Shown here: one piece after another, positions 1 through 12,255 of the stretch
Layout of the letters: each line of letters starts with the position of its first letter
How positions within the stretch are numbered: the first letter of the stretch is position 1
Source: Seminavis robusta
Lineage: Eukaryota; Bacillariophyta; Bacillariophyceae; Naviculales; Naviculaceae
Direction: 5' to 3'
Length of the DNA: 64,000 nucleotides
Assembly: GCA_903772945.1 (NCBI GenBank)
Contig: CAICTM010000029.1
Span: 1-64,000 of the forward strand
Notes under the pieces: generated by a model
Database searches by the model: none
Seen by the model: only the letters and a program-made list of their open reading frames with translations
What the model was told of the DNA's origin: nothing
Program-made: the position numbers and the translations under genes

Positions 1-1201
1 TGAGCTGAGCATGACCCAGAAGGAGATGTGAAGTCTAGGTCAGGATTGAAACTGAACCTGGACTGAAAGCTTCTTCTGACACCACACAAAGCACCACACA
101 AGTGGAGCGACCCCTGAAGGCGAGGATGCCATGAGGAGAGGAGTGGTGACGGAAGAGATAGGAGAAGAAAGAGAAGGAAAAGTGGGGAGGAAATGTCGAG
201 ATGGGCCGGTAGTGGATGGAGCCGGAATGACGCAAGCGTTGTGAGGCTCTCCCCCAGTCCATCCGGACTGAGAGATAGCCAACAACCAACCACTTGACCA
301 TGGATGATGAGCAGCAGAAGGAGAAGGCGACCGAGGGCAATCCCGAAGGGATTGCAGGACGACTCGGCTCGACTCGATGATTCGATTCGATTCGGCCCAA
401 ATTGAATTTCACTCAGTTCTCATCTTCCTGTAAAAAGATACTTTTGAGCCTTTGACCCACACGTTTTAATTAAGATACTGGTACCATTCTTCCTGAAATG
501 CTTGCTAGCTACGGTAACGTAGTAATAGTACTACATGTAGTACATCCGCACGGCCCATGCCATGCCATGGGAGACGTCTCCCTCTCCAAAACCTATCTGT
601 GCAGGAGCTCCCGCAACATCCGCTAGCAAAAGGGAACTCAGACATGAAAAAAATCTTCCAAAATGTGCGGCTGGCAAATTCGTTGTTGGGCTGGCAAATA
701 CACGTGCCGGTACCGGTAGCCCACTGCCATCTGCGACAGCATCCCAAAAACTATTTATCGTCCAAGCTTGCCCAGCCCAGGCTTGAGTGCTGAAGTGACA
801 AATGAAATGGAATGAATGATTCAATCGTTTGGCAGCAATACCAATGCGCTTTTCAAGCACACAAAACCATGGATTTGTATGACTCCAAGCTTCGAAAAGC
901 CATGCACAGCAATGTCATTGGGCTGGCAACTGTCGGGGTAAGGTTTGTTTTAGTAAGCCTTTTGTCGTAAATTATGCCAAAGAGCATCTGTGCCCCTTCG
1001 GTCTTCTAGCGAGAGCCTTTGTCTGTGGAAATTGCTCCTTGCCTGCGTGGTACCCTACAAAGTACATCATTTGTCCTCCGAGGATGGCACTTGACGTAAA
1101 GAGAGCTCGTGAGACTCCTTAGATCCGTTCAAAGCACCAACACAGCGTGGTTTCTTAGTGCAATCAAGTACGCGGTGGAAAGACACGTGGTTCTATCCTC
1201 A
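1..1201. other. Intergenic, no gene recognised
   Basis: No open frame here looks like a protein; the longest frames on both strands have shadow-like composition. The stretch holds short repeats of GATTC (about 375-395) and several ACCGGT/GGTACC palindromes near 700-720. It is probably the downstream flank of the minus-strand methyltransferase gene. Confidence 0.5.
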
Positions 1202-2206
1202 CTACTTCTTTCGCAGTATTACACTCAGGTTGTTGGCTGGCATCTCGATAGTCTCCACGTGCTCTAGCCCACACTTTTCTGCGGCTGCAAAGACATCTTC
1301 CAGGTTTCTCACGCCCCAGGATGGGTCTCTGGATCTTAAACTCATGTCAAACCGTCTGAGTCAAAAAAGGAAACGGTAGTTTAGCAAGTACACCCTCATC
1401 TATGTCTTTGGATACATGTATCCCAGTGCAATGGTCCTTCCAACAAGACTGACATCCACTTACAAATTGGATTCTACGGCGCTGCCGTTTACTTTGTATG
1501 GTCCATACAGAAACAGTATACCGCCGCTGGAAAGTTTGTTTCCTGCCAGATTCATCAACCCCAACGTCGCCGACCACGGACTGATATGAATCATATTGAT
1601 GCATATGCATAGATCAAATGTCAATCCGTTTACCAGATTTGGGTCGGTCGGGCCATCTTCATGGAGCGTTACATCGATTGGTGATTGTAGTTTGTCCTTC
1701 AACGTTGGTTCATCATCCAAATATGCCTGTATGGACGCCCTAGAGGACTCCTCTGGGTCACTGGGATACCACAGAAATGGGGTCTTGGTTTGATCCAACT
1801 GGAGTGAAAAATGATGGGAATGAACACCACAGCCGGCGGCTATTTCCAGCACTCTGAGGGGCTCGTCCTTCTTTGGGATGGCCGGCAGAACCTTGGCGGA
1901 CAACATGTTCCAAATGGGCTCTTTATTCCTCTGTGCCGAGGGAGAGTCTCGTTTCGCCATGGCTATTGTCGTGGAAGTCGGTATATTGCTATGCAATCTT
2001 CTTCCTCCAGGATTCTTACTGCTTTGGATCTCTTGGGAAGGATTTCTCGACCAAAACGCAGAACAAGGCGCGTGAAAAGCAGCTTCTGCCGTGTGGACAA
2101 TTGAGGATTGTAGCAGAAGCGAGAAAGAAGACAACACAAGGAAGGATCTTTGGCGGCAAAAGGACTGATGGGCTAGAAACTTTCGATGCTTTGTCGTCTT
2201 TGCCAT
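1202..2206 (-). CDS. DUF938 family SAM-dependent methyltransferase (METTL26-like), probably organelle-targeted
   Basis: Two exons, 2206-1464 and 1355-1202, joined by a GTAAGT...CTCAG intron, give 298 residues. The first exon carries the SAM-binding loop LEIAAGCGVHSHHF and the family motifs NMIHISPW and LYGPYKVNG. The second supplies the conserved C-terminal part, RFDMSLRSRDPSWGVRNLED and MPANNLSVIL. Without the splice the protein would stop inside the fold, so the intron is well supported. The N-terminus has a hydrophobic segment (about residues 20-42) ending TAEA/AFHAP, which resembles the signal peptide plus ASAFAP transit motif of diatom plastid proteins. Plastid import is therefore inferred. 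The substrate of this family is not established. The start is the first ATG of the frame and keeps the leader. Confidence 0.85.
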
Positions 2207-3331
2207 CCTTCTGAGATTGTACCGATAATTTTTAAAAAGGCAAAAGGATATCCATGGAGAGAGCCACCAAGAAGCCGACTTGGCCTTCTTGTTGGCTGCG
2301 TTGGCGGATCTTTGAAAGATTCAACAGGTGACGTCACGTAATGCTCATTATTAAGGTTTGAGCCCTACTAGCTACCGGTAGCTAGCTAGTAGTATGGAAT
2401 ACCCCACCTATTAGCCAAGGGTAGTAGCTAGCTAGTAGGTACCACCGTACCGGTAGACTATTCCACTCTCCACATTCACATCTCCCCCCAAACGAACCGC
2501 CTTCTTGTTCCCACACATTTCCAACAGCTTTTCCATACTTCTCTGGCTTGCGTTGGCAAACCATCAGAGGAAAGCATCTCACAGGTATGCATAGGCGTAT
2601 GGTGCTTCTACAGCTTGCCTTGACAATAAAGGTTCCTCGCCTAAACGGGCAACAAAGCAGCTCCCGATGGGGCGGACTGTCGATTCTTTCGCATACGCGT
2701 GCCCTCAACCCTTCTACTAGAACAGGCGGCCAGAAGTGCCGCCTGTCATTCTGAGTGAAGTAAAAGCAAGCCCTCGGCGCAGTAGCAAATAATACTACTA
2801 ATCATTGAGTCAAATCAAATCTTTCGCATACTCTGGCCAAACCACTTCCAGTCAGCCAGTCAGGAGCAGGCTTCCACACAGGTTTGGTTGCTATCCAGCA
2901 TGTTAATCCCCGGGCCTACCGGTAGTCGACTGGAACCTTTTTCTTGGGTTAATTCACCGACTGTGTGATTCGACTAGAAGGGTGGGGCTGGATTGCCAGC
3001 GGGTGTCAACAGTCCTGCGAGATATCCGTTACCAGCCCATCTGCAATGGCCTGTCAGCAGCCGCACCAGTTATTACTGGCTAGCTAGTGCGGTACGGTAG
3101 TTAGTTGTTGCCGATCTCATTGGCTTTCTTTTGCATCCAGTCACACACAAAAAAGGTATCTTCGCGGCTGCGCGCAAGCCAAGCCAATGGTAGGGTACGT
3201 GGACGAAACCTGTGATGCTCGTCCTTGAATTGGGATCGTCATTGCTTCCCATGGATACGCTGCATTCATTTATTTTCCTCCAAGATTGGTCTCCTGGTTG
3301 TGAAAATAATAGCAAGTCTACCTCTACCAAG
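2207..3331. other. Divergent intergenic region
   Basis: This 1.1-kb stretch separates the minus-strand methyltransferase from the plus-strand dehydratase and should hold both promoters. It contains dense CTAGCTAG and ACCGGTA palindromes (about 2368-2455 and 3075-3098). An open frame starts at 3212 upstream of the chosen dehydratase ATG at 3332, but its residues do not resemble the family and are taken as 5' UTR. No RNA gene was recognised. Confidence 0.4.
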
Positions 3332-5761
3332 ATGGGTCTGAAACCTACGGATATCTACCTGATTGCCTACAATGCGCTTTGCTGCGCTGGCTGGGCGCAA
3401 GTGCTGATTGGAGCCCTCGAGTATTTGTACTTCTCCTACCAAGATGACAATTTCAAGTTGGGATTGGAGACTGTCTTCTTCTCGGGAAAGCTTGACTATT
3501 TGATTATTGTCCAACTCGCCGCTGTTCTGGAAATTGTCCATGCTGCGGTGGGATTGGTCCGGAGCCCTGTCATGGTCACGACCATGCAAGTGATGAGCCG
3601 TGTGGTGGTACTTTTCCCAGCCGTCTTTTCCAATGGAGCCAGTGAGTTCACTTCATAATAAAATGTCCAATGCCAAATGGACCCCTATTATATGAATTTT
3701 CTTACCGGATTCTGCCTTTAAATTTTTTTCAACAGCCCAATATGGAGCCGGATTGATGGTTTTGGCTTGGTCCATGGTGGAAGTTCCTCGCTATGCTTTT
3801 TACATTATGGCAATTTGGAGTGGCGATGCTACCAAGGGAACTCCTTATCCTCTGTTTTGGCTACGTTACTCGCTGTTTGCCATCCTTTATCCCATGGGAA
3901 TTTTTGGAGAATTGACTGTTTGCTTGGCAGCCGCCAAAGATACACATTTTGCACTATCCTATGGATGGGCTCCCTTTGCGTATGGCACTTTGTTGCCCGT
4001 TATTTACTTTTTTGGAAGCCCTTTCATGATTTTTAACATGTATTCCAACCGTGTCAATGCTATGAAGAAGCGATTCGCCAGACCCCCACCGCCTCCTCGT
4101 GGAGTTTCCTGGCCAGAAGACGAAAAAGGTCAACGTTCCTCTACCAATGTCAACAAGGCAATTTTGGCTGCAGCCGTTGGTGCCGTCAACAAGGACAAAG
4201 AAGCTGCCGTAAACAAAACTAGGAGCTGGCGTTTTGGATATGTCAAGCATTTGGCTGCCATGGTAGAAGAACAGTGCAAGTCTCCAGAGGCTGCCCTGAA
4301 AATTGCTCAAGCCGGTTTGGACAAGGCTTATGATGTCTTTGAATTTATTGCTCCCGACGGTTCGGCTGTCAGTCTCCGAGAGGCTATGGAATCCAAACCC
4401 ACCGAAAAATTTCACACTGCCTATATCCAGGGTGAAGGAAAGAAAACCGATAAGAACCAGCTGGAAATTCCCTACGATGAACGCACTTTGCGTGGTGACA
4501 AGCTCAAGAAACAAGTCAAAGAATGGGTTGACTATGGAACCATCGAACCGAGTGCCGGAGATGCTATCATTAGCTGTGTGGATCACCCCGAATATTTGGA
4601 CTTGTCGGATCGCTACTTTGTTCTTTTGGGAGCTGGATCGGCTATGGGGCCGTTCCTGGTGTTGATGGCATTGGGCGCAAATGTAATTGCCGTTGATTTG
4701 GACCGTGATTTCATCTGGAAACGTTTGATCAAGATTGCCCGACTTTCGTCTGGTTCCATCACCTTCCCCCTCAAAGTGCCCCAGGACGAGTGCAAAACCG
4801 ATGATGATCTTTTCAAGAATGCTGGCTGCAACTTGTTCACTCACACACCAATGATCCGTGACTGGCTTTTGGATTTGTACCCTGGCAAGGATTTCACTGT
4901 TGGTAGCTACGCGTATTTGGATGGTGCTCGTCACGTTCAAGTATCGTTGGCCATGGATGCTATCTGCAAGGATTTGAGTGAAAAGAGAAAAGCAAGTTTG
5001 GCATACCTTTGTACTCCCACCGACTTGCACCTAGTGCCCAAGGAAGCCTACGAAGCAGCCAAGGCGAATTACAAGTCCTACTCCAGTCGCATTTTCTGTG
5101 AGTTTCCACGTATTGGTTTGATTTGCTGCTTATCTGAAATTTTCTAACCCCCCAAACTTTTGTCTACGAAGGTATGATTATGAACACTCTCAGTCAGGGC
5201 AAGCTCTTGAGGAAGAACTACCGTGCACCCATCAAGGTCGGGGATGAGGAATTCTACTTGTTGAACGGAATCAGTGTTGCCCAAGGTCCCAACTACGCTT
5301 TGGCCAAGAGAATGCAGCATTGGCGTGCCATCATTGCTCGTAGCAAGGGATGCATCGTGTCTTCCAACATTGCCCCATCAACCTCAACTGTTTCCGTGGT
5401 GCACAACCGTACGTTTGCCTGGGCCTACGAAGGAATGCCATACTTTGAGCCATACGAGATCTTTGCCCCCGAGACATCCAACGCTGTGATGAGTGCCATT
5501 CTTTTCAATGATTTGAACGACCCCAAGAGCGTCGCCAACCCCAAAACAAAGGTCTCCAATCCCAACCAGCTGTTCTCCTACAACTCATTCCACGGCGGAT
5601 TGTGGCGAGCCGCTTACGAAGTTGACAGCATTGGTGAAACCAGTGTGTTGATCTACTTCTGGCGTGCATCCGCTAGCTACATTGCTTTCGTTGTGCTGTC
5701 CTACCTCGTTTTCTGGTGCAACTACGGAAAGCTCTTTGGATTGACTCAAGAAGAGGCTTAA
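3332..5761 (+). CDS. 3-hydroxyacyl-CoA dehydratase (HACD/PHS1 family) fused to a Rossmann-like C-terminal domain
   Basis: Three exons, 3332-3641, 3736-5097 and 5172-5761, give 753 residues. Residues 1 to about 210 are a PTPLA/HACD membrane domain (YLIAYNALCCAGWAQ, VHAAVGLVRSPVMVT, VEVPRYAFY). The catalytic Tyr-Glu pair known from yeast Phs1 is present with the right spacing as Y155 and E162 in LYPMGIFGE. HACD removes water from 3-hydroxyacyl-CoA in very-long-chain fatty acid elongation in the ER. Normal HACDs are about 220-380 residues. This one continues for about 500 more, with a glycine-rich nucleotide-binding-like loop LLGAGSAMGP near residue 400 followed by an acidic strand end (VIAVDLD), and a last hydrophobic segment near residue 725. 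The SDR hallmarks TGxxxGxG and YxxxK were not recognised, so the second activity is unknown. The ATG at 3332 sits in a good context (AAGATGG) and starts just before the first membrane segment. Confidence 0.85.
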
Positions 5762-8184
5762 TTGAAGAGGAGCTCTTTAAGGTGGTGTGCGGCCGAATTC
5801 GAGAGCGGTTTCTTGCATGGTGAACCGAGGCAATTTGAAGGATGCTCCCTATAATTACTATTGTGTAGGCTATTAGATTCTTCTTCAGCTGGCTGGCTAG
5901 CTAGAGTGCTGTGTATCGTTGGATGTGGCCTTTGAGAGGAAGGTGAGGTGGTACGAGTACTGTATGGTACTTTATTGTGCAGGTTGTGCTACACTGTCTT
6001 TCTGTGCGATCGAGGATTTGGATCATTCTCCCCAAAGGTCATCCATCAAGCGGTACAGATGGGGCTCATTCTTCCTGAAGCATTACATGTAGCTAGAAAA
6101 GACTACTCAGAGTAGCCTTTATTAAAGGGTCAGGTCAATGAAAGTGACGAGGTTGACCACTACTAGTACACTACACTCTTATCATCCTGTCCAGTTGCAG
6201 AGAAATTTTGAACCCCAAGACCACTTTGAATGAATCAGCCGTATTTACACACACAGGTGCTGGACCAGAAATTGCTGCGGCACCTCTTTGACGAGGTGGG
6301 TCTGCTCCCATCAAGATAGGGTGGGTCTCCAATCACAAATGGAGTGACCCAAGTCATAGGCTTGGATACCGATTACCGTGCATGTCATTTTCAACCGGGT
6401 CAACCCCCAACTTGGTTCGTGCTGTTGCTCGGTGATGGTGTTGATGTGTTGATGCATTATTGTGTACTGCTGTATGTGACAGTAGCTGTCTGACCCAAAA
6501 GACAGATAGAGGAGGTAAATATTATTAGATGAGCGGTACTGTGATCTGTGATGACCGTGCTGAATGGGGTGAGGCAAAAATGCCTTACTAGCCACTATTA
6601 ATAGCAGTAGTAGTGCTTGATTTTGCGTTAAGTAGAAATTGGCATTATTAGAGTGTTCTTCCAGCCGAATGATCCAGCCAATCTAGAGTCATTATGACTC
6701 TCGTTTCTGGCTACTACATGTACGCTGTACAGAACTGGCTACCGACGCATTGAAAGGTATGGGTAATGAGAAATTCAAAGTTGACCTAGCCATTATTTCT
6801 TTCTGTTATCTGTTTGAGATGAGTGTTAAACCTATAGTTGCCATTTGAAAGTAGAGCATTAACACCAAACACGGTCCATATACCCACAAGTGAACGTTTT
6901 GGGGAGCTTAATGGAAATATTTAACGAAATGACTGAATGACTTAGAGGGCATGACTGAAAGAATGGGTATACACGAATGAGAATTTGCACGTTTCGAAAT
7001 TGAAAATCGCTCGAAACGGCACGATGCGACAATGGGGAGTGCTTGTTCTCCACAGGAAAGTGACAAAATCACCAAACAAATGTTACAGCCCTATGCAGAA
7101 CAACAAGGGGCATGAGGCCGTAGCATTTGTTTTTGTGTTTTTGCATCTTCTGGTCAATTTATTCCACTCCCCAAGTACAATACCAGACTCTTTCAATGAG
7201 TCGGTACCTACCGATGCTTCAGTCCGGAATCCAGATTGGGGGACCAGTTTTCTCTATCAGGAGATGAACAAATCCAATAAAAGAGGGGTTGCAGGCATAC
7301 CTTAGAGTATAACGGAGGCCTGCATAGCCTCATTTCTTGAGTGTTGGTCACTTCCTGGACTGTAAATTGGTCCCCCCTTTCACGATGAGGACAATGGCTC
7401 ATTTTTTGGCGAATTCCGAAAATGTGAGCGCAAAATGTGAGGTTAGTTTTAAACTAGATGGCTGGCTCTCCAGTCACAGAACCTCTTTCGCGATTTGGAT
7501 TTAGCCGTTGCATCCAAAGAAAATCGCATCCCACCAAGTGCATCCCTTTTGGTTCATGTGTGCACGATCAGTCAACATGTTGTTGCTGTTAACACCTTCC
7601 TCTCGTTCCGTGAAACCAATCAGCGACCATGTTCAATGTCAACCTTTCCTCTCATAACACGTAAGATTGACACCAACTCCTTCCGAGTAACCTCCGAATG
7701 AAGTTTCGACAATGATGCAATGCCTCTTTATCAGATGGGATCGATTTTTGCAACCATGGGCATCCGGTTGAGTGAGCTCAAACTCGCGTCAGATTCAACG
7801 GCAGAAGATCGCATCCGAATCAATGGATCAGTCGGAGCCGTCTTCATTCTTCGAAGGAAACCATCTCATTATTTTGACCACTGAAAACCGCGAAGCCTTG
7901 CCGAAACCTTTGCCGTCGGAATGAGTTTTTTCATTATCTTCCTTCCTCTCGGATAGACGACCATGGGGATGGGCCGTTCGCTCTGCCGTCGTTTCATTGG
8001 GATTGGGATTCTTCTTCTTCACCCGGCTTGTGCTGTCACGTCATCTTACAAGGCTGCTTCCGATCCACGCTCGCTCCGTCCATCCACCGAGCCAACGTCC
8101 TTCACGCCGCTGCTCTCCTTCTGTTTCTTCGGTCCGTCGTTGACTGATCCTTCTACTTCTTCCATCCAACCACCGACGCTCACC
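5762..8184. other. Intergenic, no gene recognised
   Basis: This 2.4-kb stretch has only short frames with shadow-like composition. There are scattered CTAGCTAG strings (near 5890) and plain AT-rich sequence. The last 220 bases (from 7963) are open in frame with the following transposase-like gene but precede its better-placed ATG. No RNA gene or complete element was recognised. Confidence 0.4.
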
Positions 8185-11142
8185 ATGGCCAAGACCGGTC
8201 GCCGGAGCAGCATCAAGAGGCACAAAAAAGGAGGCAAGAAGCGATCCAAGAAGGAACAAGCTCGCCATGACCGAAGCACTGTCACTCCTCCGACTCCTCA
8301 TGAGGAAGCAATAGCTAAGCGTGTCAAGCGTGCGAGTGAAGTGGCTGAAGCTTTGGGAATGAGTCCAACCCGTCGTGCTCATCATGCTCGTCTTGCAGAT
8401 CTTTCCTCTGATGAAGACGAGTCTCTCCGGTCCTTGGCGGATCGCCTCAAGCCTGAAGAAGACTCAATGGAAGAAGACGACTCGGATCCTGATCAACATG
8501 ACGATGACATGGATTACATTCCGGATGAGCAGAAGGTCAAGGCTGCTTTGGCGCAGATATTGCCAGAGGAGAGGGCGAAGAAGATGGCTATTGCATATCT
8601 TTATGCTTACAAGTATGCATTCCACGAGGACACGAAAGACACTCCATGGATTGGCATCAACGGCACGCAAGTCAAGATCCGCAGAGACTTGTACGAAGAA
8701 AGCAACCGGACCAAGTATGTTGACGTCTTCACAGACTTGCATCACTGCTGCGAGCAACACATTGTCTACACAGGCCAGCGGGTTCATGCTGGACTCAAGC
8801 CAGTCATCATCCCAAACGACTCGTTTGATGCCGTCTTCATTGCCAACTGCATTGAACGGAAGAGCATGAGCGTGACAATGGCGATGCAACACCTGAATCG
8901 TCTTTGAATTGAAAGAGGCTTGGTCCCTTATTCCAGGTCTGTCGTCGATGGCTTGAAGAAACGACTCAAGCACAGAGTGGTGCCAATTCTCAAGCGCAAG
9001 CAAGGCAACAGGGATGTGAACTCCCCTTGGGCACTTCGTCGTCATGGCTGGGCTACACAGCTCTTGCTTCGCATGAGACATGATGTTGAGGTTCCTGACC
9101 GGCTTCGTGAGGCTGCGCTGACGGATCCTCCGGAGGAACTACCTCAGCGACAAGTTGTGTTGGGCTTGGACGGCTGGATCAGTGACGAATCGTCTGGTTC
9201 CTCTTACAAGGCTGATTCTTCCAGTACGAGTTCTAGCTTGAGTTCCAGTCAACACCCTCTGACTCCACCTCCTGATGAAGTCAGTGCGAACGACGAAGGC
9301 AGTGCGAGTTCCAGTTCGGAACAACAGCCTGACGATTCCTCTCGTGCGTCCGGTTCTGGCTATGAGTTTCCACTTCCGCCCTGCTTTGATATTGAGAAAC
9401 TCAAAGCCGCAGGATGGGATTTTCAAGTCGATGATTGTGCCGTCTGGGATGAGATGCACCGCAAGTACAAGATTAGGTCGGTTCATGCGCAGGCTGGTCG
9501 GAAAACTGTTGTCCAGTTTGCAAGAAACGACGAGGGGCAACCAGATCCCAACGGAAGCTACAATCATGCTGTTCCTGCCTACTGTTTGAACGTCAAGTAT
9601 GAGGATGAGGTCCGCCTTGGACTTGGCTGTGCCATGGTCTCTTACCGCAACGCTGATGGTGTTGTCGAACACAAGAAGGGATGGGTGTTGGATCCATTTG
9701 ATTACACCAGCAGGAACATCATCTCCTTGAAGAAATACCGCGAGCTTGTCAAAATTGAGATTGTCAGGATCAAGAAGATGCGGGATGGTCCAGCCAAGAC
9801 GCAAGGTTGGTTGACTACGACACGGGAAGTGGGGAAACTCTACATGTCGGACAAACTCGTAAAAGGAATGATTCCTTACGTTGGAAAGGCAACGATCGAA
9901 AAGCTCAACGAACACGGCATCTTCACTGTTCGTGACTTTGCAGAAGCCGAAACATTTGAGCTGCGGGACATGACGGAAGATTACTCTATGGAGGACGAAG
10001 GTGGTGGTACCTTTGAGATCCGGTTTGTTTCGAGAAATCTCAAGACTCTCAAAGGTTGGCGTGCCGCATGTCGGAAGGCTTCGAATGTGGTCCCACACAC
10101 AACTGACTACCGCAAGCGTGCAAATCCCTACAAGTCCCGCTATGGTGAGGATTGGCGAGACTTCATTCAACGATCCACTACTCTGAATTCCACGGGATGT
10201 GTCACAGAGGTCGTCAAGCACATGTACAAGGAATCCAAGCGCTTCTTTCGCAAGCACGGACCAAACTTTCACGGCTGGTACTTCTATCAAGATGCGCTGT
10301 CCCAGATGACGTCCAAAGAATGCTACAAGTGGATGGACGAACACGGCTACCTTGTGCACTGGCTTCTTCCTGTTGGATTGAACCTCACCAGCAATCGTCT
10401 CGACAAGTTCCCGTCAGGCAACAGTCCAGAGGCCAACGCTTGGGATACGTCTCTCAACAAGGACGTGAATGATTCAGTGAATCGTCATATCATCATTACG
10501 AGCCATTTGGACGATGATGACCCAACCAAGTTCACCATCTCGACACCAAAGCGTGGGCAGGAAGCGTACCATCGTATTCTCCAAGGCGCACCGCCCAGCA
10601 AACGCATCGTCCAGGATATGGATCGATTCGAAGACTCGATGATGGCGATTCACCTGGCTAGAGGCGCTGTCGTCCAAGGCCTTGGTGACCAGAAGGGCAT
10701 TCGAGCTCAAGAGAATAAAGCGGCAATGGTGAAGGACGGTACATTCGTTGAACGTCGCGGTGGTGCTCGCTACCGCAATGTTGTGGATGATATTCTAACG
10801 ATGCAGTACCAGTGGTGGCATAATGATGCGATTCCGCATCTTGGTGGTGGTTATGCGGTTCTCCAGGAGGAGAGTGCGGAGGATGTGGCGGCTCGACTGG
10901 AGACGGGCAATCTCTTTGGGTTTGACCTAGACAGGGACGGCAACGTTATTGACTTGTTGGTTGATCAAGACGAGGTTCAGTTTGACGACAATGGGGACGA
11001 GATTGAAGATGCGAATTTCATTCCAGAGGAAGAGGATGGAAAGGTGAGTTTGTGCTGTTTGAACTGCTGTTATATGGTCTTATGTCTAACTAGATTTGAA
11101 CTGTTGCCATTTTTGGATTCCTAGCTTGCTGATGAGGTGTAG
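8185..11142 (+). pseudogene. Transposase-like gene interrupted by one in-frame TGA
   Basis: One reading frame runs from the ATG at 8185 (context CACCATGG) to a stop at 11142, broken only by TGA at 8905-8907. A last intron, 11044-11124 (GTGAGT...CTAG), leaves the short exon LADEV. The N-terminal part (about 240 codons) is basic then acidic. The region around the TGA reads as a possible helix-turn-helix (MAMQHLNRL-stop-IERGLVPYSR). The second part (about 710 codons) holds GWYFYQDALSQMT, HWLLPVGL and NSPEANAWDTSLNKDVNDS. This pattern resembles an Asp-containing strand plus a late SPE/DTSLNKD block of DDE-type transposases. It looks like a diatom-type transposon ORF family, but that assignment rests on recall and pattern only. 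Neither terminal repeats nor target duplications could be defined. The TGA suggests a dead copy; readthrough or sequencing error is possible. Confidence 0.5.
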
Positions 11143-11794
11143 GAGTGAATGTTGCAAAGCATGCAACAAAGGGGATTGTGGCTGTGTGTTTGTTGAGTGT
11201 GGTGGTTGGTTGTCTTTAAAGTGAGTCTGTTGGTGGTTTGTGAACTTCACGGGAAGATCTTTGGCGACACGACGTCGGATGATGATGGGATCTTCGAGGA
11301 ATTTGTGAGAGGATCATGGGATCTTCGTGGTGGCTTCTTTCGCAACCGCATGTTGCTTCCACGAGCGACTGACTCTCACCAGTTGGTTGGCATGTTGGCA
11401 TTGTCTTACTGGTTTGTTGGCGGACTGCTTGTGAGAGAAAGCATCTCTTTACAGTGGTCAAAAGCATTTGGTTGATTGACAGTGACTCGTTTCGCGGAAG
11501 TGTGACTGAGTGGGATTTAAAGAAACGGTTTGACTTTCAATCCCAATTCGGAAAGAAATCGCCGGGCGAGCCTCACTTTTTACCAAAAAGTACATTAACA
11601 TGATAGACAACAGAACTCAAAGTGACCACTTGGCGATGCTGTAATCGGCATTTCTAGTTGGTGAACCTTCAAATCGAGCTACTGTAGTGTGGTCCTGACA
11701 GTCAAAGGAAGCCATCCCGGTAAAGAAAGAACAACATTTTTTTTTGGATGACACCACTTAACCATAGGTACGGTACCGGTGCCGGTACCAGGAC
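11143..11794. other. Spacer between transposase-like gene and repeat island
   Basis: No convincing gene. A 92-codon frame at 11197-11475 has no recognisable features. The 3' part (11760-11790) is a run of GGTACCGG-type palindromes that leads into the first inverted-repeat element. Confidence 0.35.
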
Positions 11795-12181
11795 CGTCGG
11801 ACGGTTTTCGCTCAGACTTTAAAAACTGCCACGACTGACTCAAATCTTTTTCTGGTTTTAAAAAAGGATGTAAGAGGATGTGAAGATTTAAGAGGATTTT
11901 TAAGTGGATGTTGAGTATTTAAAAGGATGTTATTAAGAGGATGTTTATTTAAGAGGATTTTAAGTCGTGATAAGAGGAAGTCCTACCGTATGGTGTTTCA
12001 ATGAAGGCTTAAGAGGATGTTTCGAAGCTTTAAGAGGATGTTGTTAAGAGGATGTTTATTTAAGAGGATGTTCAAGGGGATGTTGAAGATTTAAGAGGAT
12101 GTTAAGAGGAAGTTAAGAGGATGTTTAAGAGCATGTTGTCAGTCGCGGCAAATTTAAGTTTTTTTTAATCCAGCCGAACGG
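11795..12181. mobile_element. Short non-autonomous element with internal TAAGAGGATGT array
   Basis: The two ends form imperfect inverted repeats of about 45 bp. On the left is ACTGCCACGACTGAC (about 11837-11851), and the right end read on the minus strand gives TTTGCCGCGACTGAC, with related T-rich and CGG-containing sequence outside both. No target duplication could be fixed. The interior is filled with degenerate copies of TTAAGAGGATGT from about 11866 to 12135. No coding capacity. It is interpreted as a MITE-like element with an internal minisatellite; the exact ends are uncertain. Confidence 0.45.
11866..12135 (+). repeat. TAAGAGGATGT degenerate tandem repeat
   Basis: At least a dozen copies of a 10-14 bp unit with core TTAAGAGGATGT, spaced irregularly by 0-20 bp, all in the same orientation. 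The irregular spacing and lack of conserved spacers exclude a CRISPR array. Confidence 0.8.
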
Positions 12182-12255
12182 TACTATTGTACTATTAATA
12201 GTATGGTATAGCCGTACCGTACCGTAGCTTCGGTACAGTACTTCTACGTACCTGG

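Noticed and set aside
3954-5030. 358-codon minus-strand frame opposite the dehydratase fusion
   Set aside because: Shadow of the plus-strand gene, whose domain content and intron continuity are clear.
8905-8907. Selenocysteine or recoded TGA in the transposase-like gene
   Set aside because: There is no reason for a selenoprotein here and no SECIS-like hairpin was recognised downstream. Pseudogenisation is the simpler reading.
9139-10359. 406-codon minus-strand frame opposite the transposase-like gene
   Set aside because: Shadow of the plus-strand frame; no domain recognised.
7420-11580. Terminal inverted repeats of the transposase-like element (AAAATGTGAGGTTAG / AAAAAGTGAGGCTCG)
   Set aside because: Only 12 of 15 bases agree, no target duplication flanks them, and matches of this quality are expected by chance in AT-rich DNA.
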